Shown here: positions 34,058 to 42,335 of the stretch, in pieces
Position numbering within the stretch: position 1 is the stretch's first letter
Layout: the number at the start of each line of letters is the position of its first letter
Assembly: GCA_051846895.1 (NCBI GenBank)
Contig: JBPYCQ010000002.1
Coordinates: forward strand, 1 to 64,000
Source of the DNA: CALKAL01 sp051846895
Lineage (GTDB): Bacteria; Bacillota; Bacilli; Bacillales; Alkalibacillaceae
Direction: 5' to 3'
Length of the DNA: 64,000 nt
Notes under the pieces: model-generated
Told to the model about the DNA's origin: nothing
The model's input: only the letters and a program-made list of their open reading frames with translations
The model's database searches: none
Translations under genes and position numbers: made by a program

Positions 34058-35221
34058 CTATTGCCCCTCTAAGTACCAAGAAATTTGTTCGATATTAATA
34101 TTTATATTTTCTGGATCGATATCAATATCATCATGTAAATATTCAAATTTTCCTGTTTCTTCAGGATATAGTGTATCAGGATAAAGAAATGTTTTGTTCT
34201 CTAGAATAAGTTGATCTTCTTCACCATATATCGAATATTTTACTGAAACAGAATAAATAGGAACGGTAGCAACACTTTTAAGTTCCCCTAACACAGTTAA
34301 TCCTTTATCACTTACTTCTGTCTTTATTGAAATAAGTTCAATGGCATTATTTTCGTTTTGATTTTGTTCAATTTCATATTGATTTAGCGCTTGTTGAATA
34401 CGTTCATTTTGTTCTGTTTCAAAAGCAACTTTCTGCTTCTCAATTGTTGTTTTTAAGCTTTCTAGCCGCTCATTGTCAGGAACATATCTAAGCCCATCAT
34501 TTACGATTGATAAAGCCAATGAGAATTGATTATCTTTTAACTCTTCATTTGCTGAATTAAATGTGTAGTTTACAATTTGTTCCTTCATTTGTTCGGCAAG
34601 TGTTTTTGCACGGTCAGTTTTTATTGATTCAACACGCCATAAATACATTTTTAGTTCATCGATTTCAGGCTTTTCTGAAAGCTGACTCTCAATTTGTTTA
34701 ATTAATACTTCATTTCTTTTATCAATAATGGTTGAGAGCAGTTTGTTAACAATTTCACCATCAAATTGACTTAATTTGTTTTCTGTTTCACTCGTTAATT
34801 TAAGTGCCTGTTGAAACGACTCTTTTTCAACAAGCAGATCGACCGATTTCAAGTTATCTTTAATTTGATCAGCTACATCTAAAAATTCTAAGCTTGTTAA
34901 TGACGCTTTAAAATTTTTCTTATATTCGAGTGATTCGTTAAATTTTTCTTTAGCTCCTTCATAGTTACCATCTAATGCCAATTCAACACCTTGGTCATAC
35001 GCTTCAACAGCTTTTGTGTTCAAATTGGATAAATAAAAATGAAAGCCGATAGAAAATAATAGGAAAAATATTATTGCAGAAATTGGGACTAGCCACCATT
35101 TATTAAAACCGTGATCAATTTTTTCACGTTCTTTTAAATCAGTAGGTAATTCAGCACCACATGATACACAATATTTTTCATCTTCATGAGTTTTTATTCC
35201 ACATTGAGGGCAAAATGACAT
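34058..35221 (-). CDS. zinc-ribbon membrane protein (TcaA/YvbJ-like)
   Basis: A 387-residue protein. An N-terminal zinc ribbon uses Cys4/Cys7 and Cys18/Cys21 (SFCPQCG and YCVSCG). One membrane segment follows (about residues 43-64), and the remaining 320 residues should be extracellular: first a helical, TPR-like region (EAYDQGVELALDGNYEGAKEKFNESL) and then coiled-coil, then a beta-rich end with a C-terminal Trp-Tyr motif. This is the layout of TcaA/YvbJ-type proteins. ATG 35221 follows AAAGGTGAT. It is first in an operon with the serine protease gene 10 bp downstream. Molecular function is unknown. Confidence 0.75.
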   Translation of the reverse strand: MSFCPQCGIKTHEDEKYCVSCGAELPTDLKEREKIDHGFNKWWLVPISAIIFFLLFSIGFHFYLSNLNTKAVEAYDQGVELALDGNYEGAKEKFNESLEYKKNFKASLTSLEFLDVADQIKDNLKSVDLLVEKESFQQALKLTSETENKLSQFDGEIVNKLLSTIIDKRNEVLIKQIESQLSEKPEIDELKMYLWRVESIKTDRAKTLAEQMKEQIVNYTFNSANEELKDNQFSLALSIVNDGLRYVPDNERLESLKTTIEKQKVAFETEQNERIQQALNQYEIEQNQNENNAIELISIKTEVSDKGLTVLGELKSVATVPIYSVSVKYSIYGEEDQLILENKTFLYPDTLYPEETGKFEYLHDDIDIDPENININIEQISWYLEGQ

Positions 35222-35376
35222 AAGTATCACCTTTATTAATGATGTATTCGTGTAACAATTTTGACAAATTTATAACAACGGACAAATAAAACGAAAAAAA
35301 TTATATTTTTATGATTTAATTTGATAATATATAGATAGATTAAATAAAATGTTTATGTACAATGAGGAGGTCAATT

Positions 35377-35463
35377 ATGATTGAAACAGTATTAGGCATA
35401 GTTTGCTTTGCGATTATTGTTGCATTTATCGGTTATTGTATTTTTGATAATGCAAGTCATTAA
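35377..35463 (+). CDS. 28-residue single-pass membrane peptide
   Basis: A short gene with a very strong AGGAGG site seven bases before its ATG. The peptide is almost one hydrophobic segment (TVLGIVCFAIIVAFIGYC) with a short polar end (DNASH). A hairpin (AAAGGTGTG with CACACTTTT) and T-run follow at about 35497-35533. It is upstream of the DUF1659 gene and may share its message. I do not recognise the family. Confidence 0.55.
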   Translation: MIETVLGIVCFAIIVAFIGYCIFDNASH

Positions 35464-35496
35464 TATTAATAATTACCTCATTATATTTGACGAAAA

Positions 35497-35534
35497 AAGG
35501 TGTGGAATGTTTCATTGTTTCACACTTTTTTTAT
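35497..35534 (+). terminator. possible terminator or attenuator after the 28-residue peptide gene
   Basis: AAAAGGTGTGGAA can pair with TTTCACACTTTT (with a G-U pair), followed by TTTATTTTG. Confidence 0.55.
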
Positions 35535-35572
35535 TTTGTTTCGATTGTAAGGGTGAAGAGGGGGTGAAATCA

Positions 35573-35794
35573 ATGGCTAACGAAACAAAATTTAAAACAC
35601 AACTGCAATTAGTATTACATGTCGGTGATGGGGAAGACGGTGAAGCGATTATAAAACGTAAATCTTACAGTCAGGTCAATCCTGAGGCGACTGCAGAACA
35701 ATTACATGCAGTTAGCCAAGCATTAGCGAATCTACAACCTTTCCCACTAATAAGTATTGTACGAAACGACTCTTCGGAAATCAATGCTTATTAA
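35573..35794 (+). CDS. DUF1659 protein
   Basis: A 73-residue protein starting at ATG 35573 after GAGGGGGTGAAATC; the frame is open farther upstream, but that part overlaps the small membrane peptide gene. It matches the DUF1659 family in length and pattern (TQLQLVLHVGDGEDGEAIIKRKSYSQVNPEAT). It lies 36 bp before a DUF2922 gene, and a YvrJ gene follows, a common trio in Bacillaceae. No function is established. Confidence 0.75.
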   Translation: MANETKFKTQLQLVLHVGDGEDGEAIIKRKSYSQVNPEATAEQLHAVSQALANLQPFPLISIVRNDSSEINAY

Positions 35795-35830
35795 AAGAAA
35801 AATGTTAATTTTTAGAAAGGAGGGCTAACA

Positions 35831-36049
35831 ATGGCTAAACGATTAGAATTAAAATTTAAAAATGAAAACGGAACAACTGCAACTATTTCAGTTGACGAAC
35901 CAGTAGAACCAGTTGATGCACAAGCAGTTAAACAAGCAATGTTAGATATAATCTCACAGAATGTCTTCACATCAAGTGGTGGTGCACTCGTAGAAATTGA
36001 TCGTGCACAAGTAGTAGATCGAACTGTAGAAGTTATTCCACTTGATTAA
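35831..36049 (+). CDS. DUF2922 protein
   Basis: A 72-residue protein of the DUF2922 family (start MAKRLELKFKNENGTTATIS; end AQVVDRTVEVIPLD), with an AAAGGAGGG site. It is a small soluble beta-rich protein. It sits between DUF1659 and YvrJ genes and is probably cotranscribed with the former. Function unknown. Confidence 0.8.
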   Translation: MAKRLELKFKNENGTTATISVDEPVEPVDAQAVKQAMLDIISQNVFTSSGGALVEIDRAQVVDRTVEVIPLD

Positions 36050-36055
36050 TTCAGT

Positions 36056-36096
36056 ATAAGTGGTCATGGAAATCCGTTTCCATTGACCACTTTTCC
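36056..36096 (+). terminator. terminator after the DUF2922 gene
   Basis: AAGTGGTCATGGAAA pairs with TTTCCATTGACCACTT around TCCG, followed by TT; readthrough into yvrJ is possible. Confidence 0.8.
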
Positions 36097-36130
36097 CATA
36101 TTAATATCTAGTTAAAAAGGAGGAACTAAG

Positions 36131-36271
36131 ATGGACCATTGGGTCAGTTGGATTCCAGATGTTGGTTTTCCAATTTTAGTTACCTTTTATTTATTACACA
36201 GAATTGAAAACCGATTACAGGAATTAAACGAATCCATTATACATCTACCTGATAGAATAAACCTTTCATAA
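36131..36271 (+). CDS. YvrJ family small membrane protein
   Basis: A 46-residue YvrJ-type peptide. It begins MDHWVSWIPDVGFPILVTFYL (first 21 residues include the membrane segment) and then has a short amphipathic helix (RIENRLQELNESIIHL). AAAAGGAGGAACTAAG precedes the ATG. It ends in a hairpin shared with the convergent signal peptidase gene. In other Bacillaceae YvrJ genes also follow DUF1659/DUF2922 pairs. Confidence 0.85.
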   Translation: MDHWVSWIPDVGFPILVTFYLLHRIENRLQELNESIIHLPDRINLS

Positions 36272-36320
36272 AAAAAGAGCTGTCAAAAATGTGATTTGAA
36301 CTTTTTGACAGCTCTCTTTA
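36272..36320 (-). terminator. terminator, best on the reverse strand, between yvrJ and signal peptidase
   Basis: AGAGCTGTCAAAAA pairs with TTTTTGACAGCTCT; on the reverse strand it is followed by a run of T. Confidence 0.75.
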
Positions 36321-36323
36321 GCT

Positions 36324-36833
36324 TTAACGCGTAATCGAAATTTGATTAAATGGATATATAATTATTTCCGATCGACCAATGATTTCATCTTCTTCAATGA
36401 GACCAAGACCATTTCTACTGTCTTTACTAATTGAACGGTTATCTCCAATAACAAAATATTGTCCATCTGGAATTCTTACTGGCCCAAAATTTCCTGTACC
36501 CATCTGTTGTTCGTCAGATAAATAAGTTTCATCTAAAGCTGTCCCGTTTATATAAATAGTACTATTTATACCTTCAATCGTTTCATTAGGTAATCCGATA
36601 ACACGTTTAACATAGTTTTTATGGGGGTGTTGAATGATAACAATATCGCCTCGATCAGGACTGTCAAATAAATAAATTGCTTTATTAAATATGACCCGTT
36701 CACCATTGTGTAAGGTTGGGTCCATACTAGTACCTTCAACAATTGAAGTGGCAAAGACAAAAGTTCTTAATAAAAATGCTAATACGATAGCTATTAAGAT
36801 GGCTTTAGTCCATTCCCATATTTCTTTTTTCAA
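36324..36833 (-). CDS. lepB: signal peptidase I
   Basis: A 169-residue type I signal peptidase of the short Gram-positive (SipS/T-like) kind. One N-terminal membrane segment (about residues 11-29) anchors an outside catalytic domain. The nucleophile Ser36 is in EGTSMDPTL and the general-base Lys76 in YVKRVIGLP. The last conserved box, FVIGDNRSISKDSRNGLG, is present. It cleaves signal peptides from exported proteins. The gene is monocistronic. The 280 bp upstream up to the spo0E-like gene is AT-rich and holds no other gene I can support. Confidence 0.95.
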   Translation of the reverse strand: MKKEIWEWTKAILIAIVLAFLLRTFVFATSIVEGTSMDPTLHNGERVIFNKAIYLFDSPDRGDIVIIQHPHKNYVKRVIGLPNETIEGINSTIYINGTALDETYLSDEQQMGTGNFGPVRIPDGQYFVIGDNRSISKDSRNGLGLIEEDEIIGRSEIIIYPFNQISITR

Positions 36834-37115
36834 ACGAATCTTCCTCTCGTCTCTCTCATCATATATATATATCCTAACACAAAACTTTTCATGTAATAGA
36901 AATTTAATCTAGAAATTTGTTTCAGAAATACTTCTATGGGTATTAAAAATATATCTTTTATTTAATATAGTTGTTATGACTTAAATATATTTACCTTAAT
37001 ATCATATACCCAATTTTCTACTATTTATAGCTTTTAAAAATTAATAGTTTAAACAATCACTATAATCTTTTATAATAATATCGTACTACATAGAGTAAAA
37101 GAGGTGACAAGTGTT

Positions 37116-37301
37116 TTGACTTCAACTCAGCGTAAACTCATTTTAGAAAAAAAAATTGAGAAGTTAAGAAAGCAAATGGTGACGATTGCCACTGAAAAAG
37201 GTTATACAAGTCAAGAATCAATTCAACTATCCCAAGAACTAGATGAAGTAATTAATGAATATTTAAATATAAAAATTGAAGAGAAGAGGATGCGATTGTA
37301 A
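37116..37301 (+). CDS. Spo0E family aspartyl-phosphate phosphatase
   Basis: A 61-residue all-helical protein of the Spo0E/YisI/YnzD family. The active motif SQELDEVIN (SxELD) is present. Such proteins remove phosphate from Spo0A and so delay sporulation. I prefer TTG 37116, nine bases after GAGGTG; the GTG at 37104 overlaps that site. It ends five bases before the stop of patA on the opposite strand. Which regulator it dephosphorylates here is not certain. Confidence 0.85.
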   Translation: MTSTQRKLILEKKIEKLRKQMVTIATEKGYTSQESIQLSQELDEVINEYLNIKIEEKRMRL

Positions 37302-37306
37302 CACCA

Positions 37307-38467
37307 TTATTTTTCGTTATTAATAAAAGTTTCGAGCCTGTCAAGTCCTAATTTTAAGATGTCTTGATGGTAAGCATAAGATAACCGCATGTATCCTTCA
37401 CCGTATGCTGAAAACGCACTGCCTGGCACCAAAGCTAACTGAGCCTCTTTTACTAACCGTAAACAATAGTTTAACGAGGTCTCATCATTTTTATTTGGGA
37501 TTTTAGGAAACAGATAAAATGCTCCATTTGGCACTTCAACTTCAATTCCCATTTTTTCTAGTCGATTTAACACATAATCTCTCCGTTTCAAATATTCATT
37601 TTTCATAATTATTGGATCATCTTTACTAACTGTAAGTGCTTGAAGGGCCGCATATTGACTAATTGAACTTGCGCATGAAACGCTATATTGATGAACTTTA
37701 AGTGCATGTTTTTGAATCGATTTCGGCAACAATAAATAACCAAGTCTAAATCCAGTCATTGAATGTGATTTTGATAAACCTTGGATAACTAACGTTTGAT
37801 GCCGAACGTTTTCAAATTCACCAATTGATACATGTTGTTGATCATAAGTTAATTCACTGTAAATCTCATCAGCCAGTATAAATATTTGTTTTTTAGCCAT
37901 TAACCGACTAATGTCTTCTAATTCTTTGTATGATAGTGTAACCCCAGTTGGATTCGATGGGTATGGTAAAATGACACATTTTGTTTGATCAGTTATATGT
38001 TCTTCAATTAGTTGTGCTGTCATTTTAAAACCATGTTCTCTCGTATCAATATGCACGGGAATTCCACCAGCAAGTTTAATGAGGGGTTCATAACCTGGAT
38101 AGATGGGTCCAGGCAAAATTACTTCATCACCTGGTGATAGTATAGTTCTAAGTGCAATATCGATCGCTTGTGAAGCGCCAACTGTCACAATAATTTCATC
38201 TTCTGCATTATAAGTTAAGTTATATTTTAACTGAATGAAATTTTGAATAGCTTCTCTTAATTCAAGAATTCCAGCATTTGGTGTATACGTTGTATAATTC
38301 AAGTCAATCGCTTGTTTTGCTGCTTCTTTAACACTTTCTGGAGTGTGCAAGTCTGGTTGACCGATAGTTAGTGAAACAACATCGTCATTTCCTTGTACGA
38401 GATTAAAGAACTTTCTAATACCAGAGATTTCAATTTGTTTTACTTGATTATTAAGTAGATGTTCCAC
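37307..38467 (-). CDS. patA: PLP aminotransferase PatA (N-acetyl-LL-diaminopimelate aminotransferase)
   Basis: A 386-residue class I aminotransferase. It matches Bacillus PatA from the first residues: EHLLNNQVKQIEISGIRKF, then TIGQPDLHTPE and YPSNPTGVTLS. The PLP lysine is in IQGLSKSHSMTGFRLGY. The start is a GTG at 38467, seven bases after AAAGGTGATT, which agrees with the known N terminus. In the acetylase branch of lysine/diaminopimelate synthesis it makes N-acetyl-diaminopimelate from the 6-oxo compound. dapH and the deacetylase gene are at 42.8-44.7 kb, so all three acetylase-branch genes are in the window. Other aromatic transaminase activity is possible. Confidence 0.9.
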   Translation of the reverse strand: MEHLLNNQVKQIEISGIRKFFNLVQGNDDVVSLTIGQPDLHTPESVKEAAKQAIDLNYTTYTPNAGILELREAIQNFIQLKYNLTYNAEDEIIVTVGASQAIDIALRTILSPGDEVILPGPIYPGYEPLIKLAGGIPVHIDTREHGFKMTAQLIEEHITDQTKCVILPYPSNPTGVTLSYKELEDISRLMAKKQIFILADEIYSELTYDQQHVSIGEFENVRHQTLVIQGLSKSHSMTGFRLGYLLLPKSIQKHALKVHQYSVSCASSISQYAALQALTVSKDDPIIMKNEYLKRRDYVLNRLEKMGIEVEVPNGAFYLFPKIPNKNDETSLNYCLRLVKEAQLALVPGSAFSAYGEGYMRLSYAYHQDILKLGLDRLETFINNEK

Positions 38468-38653
38468 TTCAATCACCTTTTTCATAATAAGATCATTCAA
38501 TTTTAGCATAATCAATAAATATCTTTCTCACAATGTATATGTGAATTCTTTTTTTCCCATACTGATAGAGTAATAGTTCCAAAAGTAACCATGTCAATGA
38601 TGACTGTCAAGGTTCTTAAGTTGTCCTATCTAAACAAGGGAGGAGAACATTAT

Positions 38654-38989
38654 ATGTTTTGGGAAGAATTTAAATTAATTTTACAATTAAATATTATTAA
38701 TATTATTTTATTTTTAATATTAATAAGCCTTGCGTATGCGCTACTGAAACCATTAGTTAAAAGATGGATAGCTAACAACTGTATAACTACTTTAACTTAC
38801 TTTTTTTCAACGTCAGCTATTTGCACAATTATATTTATTTATACATCTGTAATAGATAATGAATCGGTTGTAATTAAAAACATATTAATTTCACTGTGGG
38901 TCGCATTTATTAGTATTGGCTTATTTTTAATGTTTAAATTTATAGCTAAAAGTTTAACACAATTAATTAAAAACAAAAATACAATATAA
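38654..38989 (+). CDS. small polytopic membrane protein of unknown function
   Basis: A 111-residue protein that I do not recognise. The start at ATG 38654 has a strong AGGGAGGAG site; an open frame upstream lacks one. Three membrane segments are predicted (about residues 13-35, 43-62 and 72-95), with a short basic tail. It is monocistronic and ends at a hairpin. There is no sequence cue to a function. Confidence 0.6.
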   Translation: MFWEEFKLILQLNIINIILFLILISLAYALLKPLVKRWIANNCITTLTYFFSTSAICTIIFIYTSVIDNESVVIKNILISLWVAFISIGLFLMFKFIAKSLTQLIKNKNTI

Positions 38990-39025
38990 AAGCCTACTCG
39001 AAATTACAAGAGTAGGCTTTTTATC
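38986..39025. terminator. terminator between the membrane protein and SCO genes
   Basis: AAAAGCCTACTC pairs with GAGTAGGCTTTT, followed by TTAT; works for both convergent genes. Confidence 0.88.
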
Positions 39026-39031
39026 ATGCTT

Positions 39032-39628
39032 TTATTTCGTATATGCTTTTAGATGATCAATAATGATCTCCATTTCTTCCTGTTTTGTTCCACTAAATGC
39101 ATGGATTGCTTCTCCTTCAGGTGAAACGATGTAAAATGTTACGACATGGTTTACTTGATCAAAACCCTCTACTTTAGAAACGAGTGATTTAAACGATTTA
39201 GCGGCAAAACTTTCGATATGTTCCTGACTGTAACCAGTTAAGAAATCCCAATTACTTAAATCAGCTTCATATTGTTGGGCATATTCTTTTAATTCTTTCG
39301 GGCCGTCGAGATTAGGGTCTACTGTAAATGAGACGAAATGTACGTCTAATCCCGCGTCCTTAGCCATATTTTGTAGCTTTGCCATGTTTGCTGTCATTGG
39401 GGGACATACGGTGACACAATTAGTAAAAACGAAATCAGCTACCCAATATTTCCCTTTTAGATCTTCTAGTGAGACGGTTTCTTCATCTTGATTAATATAT
39501 TCAAAATCTTGGACAGTATAATGAAAATCTGGTTCGACATCTGCCTCATCCGATCCACATGCTACTAGAAGAGTTGAAAAAATTAATATTCCAGTTAAGA
39601 TGATTGATTTTATTAGTTTCTTATTCAT
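39032..39628 (-). CDS. SCO family copper-chaperone lipoprotein
   Basis: A 198-residue lipoprotein. The lipobox is LLVAC, so Cys should be lipidated after cleavage. The SCO1/SenC thioredoxin-like fold follows, with the copper-binding motif CVTVCPP and the distant His in VNHVVTFYIV. SCO proteins help load the CuA site of cytochrome c oxidase, or act as thiol reductants. ATG 39628 is chosen because it starts the signal peptide (NKKLIKSIILTGILIF); another ATG is 15 bases upstream. It is monocistronic; oxidase genes are not in the window. Confidence 0.92.
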   Translation of the reverse strand: MNKKLIKSIILTGILIFSTLLVACGSDEADVEPDFHYTVQDFEYINQDEETVSLEDLKGKYWVADFVFTNCVTVCPPMTANMAKLQNMAKDAGLDVHFVSFTVDPNLDGPKELKEYAQQYEADLSNWDFLTGYSQEHIESFAAKSFKSLVSKVEGFDQVNHVVTFYIVSPEGEAIHAFSGTKQEEMEIIIDHLKAYTK

Positions 39629-39730
39629 CTGAATCAACCCCATTTAAAGTCATTTGAAATTATTGTAACATGTATAGAAATGGATTAATCTTATAAAACA
39701 CTTTACTTTTTAACAATTTGTTGACAAGGG

Positions 39731-40600
39731 TTAATTAACGGACTCTAAGGTGTACAGATTTATTTCCGGTCGACAAAAAAAGCGAAAAGGAAGGCGTGTT
39801 GTCCCAATACCTCGTGAGACAAATAAATTCATTGGCCGAGATCCTAGTTGATGGTTTCCTTCGACATATTTTTTTCCTAGTGGTGGCGTTACGATATATC
39901 CAATAAAAGGGATTTGTATTTGGCCTCCGTGACTATGACCTGATAATTGGATATCGAAAGGGTAATCTTTTGCCTCGTCTGCGAAATCAGGTTCATGACA
40001 TAATAAAATATTAAATAGATCTTTATTTTCCTTACCGATAAGCAGTTCGAGATTAGGTTGGCCTAAAATGATATCATCTAAACCTGATAACGTAATGACT
40101 TCATCTTCTTTTTTAATATGAATTGTCTCATTTCTCAACAATTTAAAGCCACAACGTTCCATCACGTTATAAATCTTTGTAGTCCCATAGCCTCCATGGT
40201 CATGATTACCGTATATCCAGTACTTTCCGTGTGAAGCTTCTAATGATGAAAATTGATTAATAATTGTCTCGAATTGTTGTTGTGAAACAATGGAGGGATC
40301 ATCTGTTAAGTCCCCTGTAAATACGATCAAATCAAATGAAAGCTTCTGTATCGTCTTTATTAGTTTATCTAATTCTTTCTCACCATAATGAAAGCCATAA
40401 TGTAAGTCCGATAGTTGTAATATTTTAAATTGATCAAAAGATTTAGGTATTCGGTGAGATTGAATGTTGTTTCTAACAATATTTAACCATTTTGGTTCAA
40501 TTTCATGGGCGTAATAATATCCACCATATGATAACCCCACTGTTGCTAATGTCCCGTATGTTAACTTTTTTATAAAAGACCTTCTAGATATTTGACTCAT
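39731..40600 (-). CDS. ykuE: Tat-exported metallophosphoesterase (YkuE-like)
   Basis: A 289-residue phosphoesterase. It begins with a twin-arginine signal (SQISRRSFIKKLTYG), like Bacillus YkuE, a Tat substrate. Metal-binding motifs are clear: LQLSDLHYGF, VFTGDLTDD, IYGNHDHGG and LSGHSHGGQ. ATG 40600 follows AAAGGATG by eight bases. It is divergent from the fadH-like gene, as in Bacillus subtilis (ykuE, ykuF), which supports the name. It acts outside the cell or at the membrane; the substrate is not known. Confidence 0.92.
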   Translation of the reverse strand: MSQISRRSFIKKLTYGTLATVGLSYGGYYYAHEIEPKWLNIVRNNIQSHRIPKSFDQFKILQLSDLHYGFHYGEKELDKLIKTIQKLSFDLIVFTGDLTDDPSIVSQQQFETIINQFSSLEASHGKYWIYGNHDHGGYGTTKIYNVMERCGFKLLRNETIHIKKEDEVITLSGLDDIILGQPNLELLIGKENKDLFNILLCHEPDFADEAKDYPFDIQLSGHSHGGQIQIPFIGYIVTPPLGKKYVEGNHQLGSRPMNLFVSRGIGTTRLPFRFFCRPEINLYTLESVN

Positions 40601-40670
40601 TAAGTTCATCCTTTATTTTTTCACTTAATTGCATTATAGCATGGTCTTTTTATATTACATATGCCATAAT

Positions 40671-40690
40671 AAATGAATAAGTATTCATTT
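40671..40690. promoter_or_regulatory. operator-like palindrome upstream of fadH
   Basis: AAATGAAT (40671-40678) and ATTCATTT (40683-40690) form 8-bp perfect arms around AAGT, 22 bp before the fadH start. It does not fit the Bacillus FadR consensus spacing, so the regulator is unknown. Confidence 0.5.
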
Positions 40691-40711
40691 TTAAATGAGG
40701 AGGTTATATAT

Positions 40712-41476
40712 ATGAAAGATGAAGTCGTGATTGTTACAGGTGGTTCAAGTGGTATGGGAAAGTATATGGCGAAAAAGTTTGCTGAAGAGGGTGCTAAAGT
40801 CGTCATTACTGGTCGGAATGAAGAAAAATTAAAAGTAGCTAAGGACGAGATTTCTGGTGGCAAAGATTTATTAATACATACGATTGCAATGGATGTGAGA
40901 AAACCTGATGATGTGAAAAGGATGGTTGATGAAACAGTAGAAGTATTTGGAACGATTGATCATTTAGTTAACAATGCAGCGGGGAATTTTATTGTGCCTG
41001 CAGAGAAGTTATCAGTTAACGGTTGGAATGCAGTAATCGATATAGTTTTGAATGGGACGTTCTATTGTAGTCATGCTGTCGGGAATTATTGGATTGAATC
41101 AGGAAAACAAGGCAATATTTTAAATATGGTTGCGACATATGCGTGGGACGCTGGAGCAGGTGTCATTCATTCAGCCGCAGCTAAAGCAGGAGTATTATCC
41201 TTGACACGAACGTTAGCTGTTGAATGGGGAAGGAAGTATAAGTTTCGTATTAATGCTATTGCTCCAGGGCCAATTGATCGAACAGGTGGAGCTGAGAGAC
41301 TTTGGGAATCTGAAGAAGCTGCTAAGAGGACAATTAACTCTGTTCCACTCGGGCGGTTAGGAGAGCCAGAGGAAATAGCAGATTTAGCTTATTTTATTTT
41401 AAATGACGCAAAATATATGAATGGTGAAGTTGTAACACTTGATGGTGGACAATGGTTGAATCAATTTCCGTTTTAA
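40712..41476 (+). CDS. fadH: short-chain dehydrogenase, 2,4-dienoyl-CoA reductase (FadH/YkuF-like)
   Basis: A 254-residue SDR enzyme. The nucleotide-binding motif is TGGSSGMGKYM, and NNAAGNF is the family NNAG-type motif. As in YkuF-type dienoyl-CoA reductases, the expected Tyr of the SDR YxxxK motif is not seen: the block reads HSAAAKAGVLSLTRTLA, with Lys retained. AGGAGG is eight bases before ATG 40712; upstream in-frame ATG codons have no site. It reduces dienoyl-CoA intermediates in unsaturated fatty-acid breakdown using NADPH. It is divergent from ykuE, and a palindrome lies just before the gene. Confidence 0.88.
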   Translation: MKDEVVIVTGGSSGMGKYMAKKFAEEGAKVVITGRNEEKLKVAKDEISGGKDLLIHTIAMDVRKPDDVKRMVDETVEVFGTIDHLVNNAAGNFIVPAEKLSVNGWNAVIDIVLNGTFYCSHAVGNYWIESGKQGNILNMVATYAWDAGAGVIHSAAAKAGVLSLTRTLAVEWGRKYKFRINAIAPGPIDRTGGAERLWESEEAAKRTINSVPLGRLGEPEEIADLAYFILNDAKYMNGEVVTLDGGQWLNQFPF

Positions 41477-41486
41477 AAACAAAGAA

Positions 41487-41522
41487 TCCCGGAGAGCTTA
41501 TTATGGCACTCCGGGTTTTTAG
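41487..41522 (+). terminator. terminator after fadH
   Basis: CCCGGAG pairs with CTCCGGG around a 14-base loop, followed by TTTTTAG. Confidence 0.88.
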
Positions 41523-41548
41523 TTTAGATTGTAAAATGAATTAACTTT

Positions 41549-42188
41549 CTAAGCTAAAATAACATAAAATAAAATAGCGAAGAAATGGAAAACGCTCCCC
41601 AATACGACAAATAGGTGCCATACTGCATGATGATACGGAAAGCCTCTCCACATGTAAAATATGCTTCCGACAGAATATAACACGCCACCAACGACTAAAT
41701 AAATTAAACCTGTTAATTCCATTTCTCTTGCAAGTGGATTCCATGCAAAGACAATAAACCAACCTAATGCAATATATAAAAGAGTTGATACAATTACAAA
41801 TCGTTTAACAAAAAATATTTTAAATATTATACCGAGGATGGCAACACCCCCAAACAACTCCAAACAACGTCCATCCAAGTGGACCCCTTAGAAGGACAAG
41901 TAAAATCGGTGTATAAGTTCCAGCAATAAACAAATAAATTGAAGAATGATCAATATATAAAAAAATATCTTTTGCCTTTCCATTAGGTAAACTATGAACA
42001 ATCGTAGAAGATAAATACATCATAAGCATCGACGCACCATATATCGATACCCCGACGACATGCCATGCATTACCATTTAATGCAGCAAACGTTATTAAAA
42101 TAGCTAAAGCAGCTATACTAAGTACAGCACCTATACCATGTGTAATGGCATTAAGTCGTTCTTCTTTAACAGTGTATTGGTAAGGCAA
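41549..42188 (-). pseudogene. hemolysin III family protein gene, frameshifted
   Basis: A hemolysin III/YqfA (PAQR-like) membrane protein gene of about 213 codons, broken by one frameshift. The start is TTG 42188 after AAGAGGA (YQYTVKEERLNAITHGIG). The first part ends ...LFGVVWG; the second resumes as VAILGIIFKIFFVKRF and keeps the conserved C-terminal HHAVWHLFVVLGS with metal-binding His residues. The break is at five C at 41847-41851 (G on the coding strand). With four G the frame reads VWGVAILG without interruption. It is therefore a +1 insertion in a homopolymer: recent mutation, sequencing error or slippage. Both sides are otherwise intact, with seven membrane segments in total. Confidence 0.85.
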
Positions 42189-42335
42189 TTTTATTCCTCT
42201 TTTCTTTTTAGTAATTCTAGCATACACCATTTTACAAATAAATTAAATTAGTCGGTTAAATATTAAATTGGGGAAATTTGTGTTAAAATTAGTTTGGGGA
42301 ATGCTCCTACATCACTGTAAGGAGGAACATAAGAA

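Noticed and set aside
41549..41878. A separate 109-codon membrane protein gene
   Set aside because: It is the second half of the frameshifted hemolysin III gene; its apparent start has no ribosome-binding site and lies inside a conserved segment.
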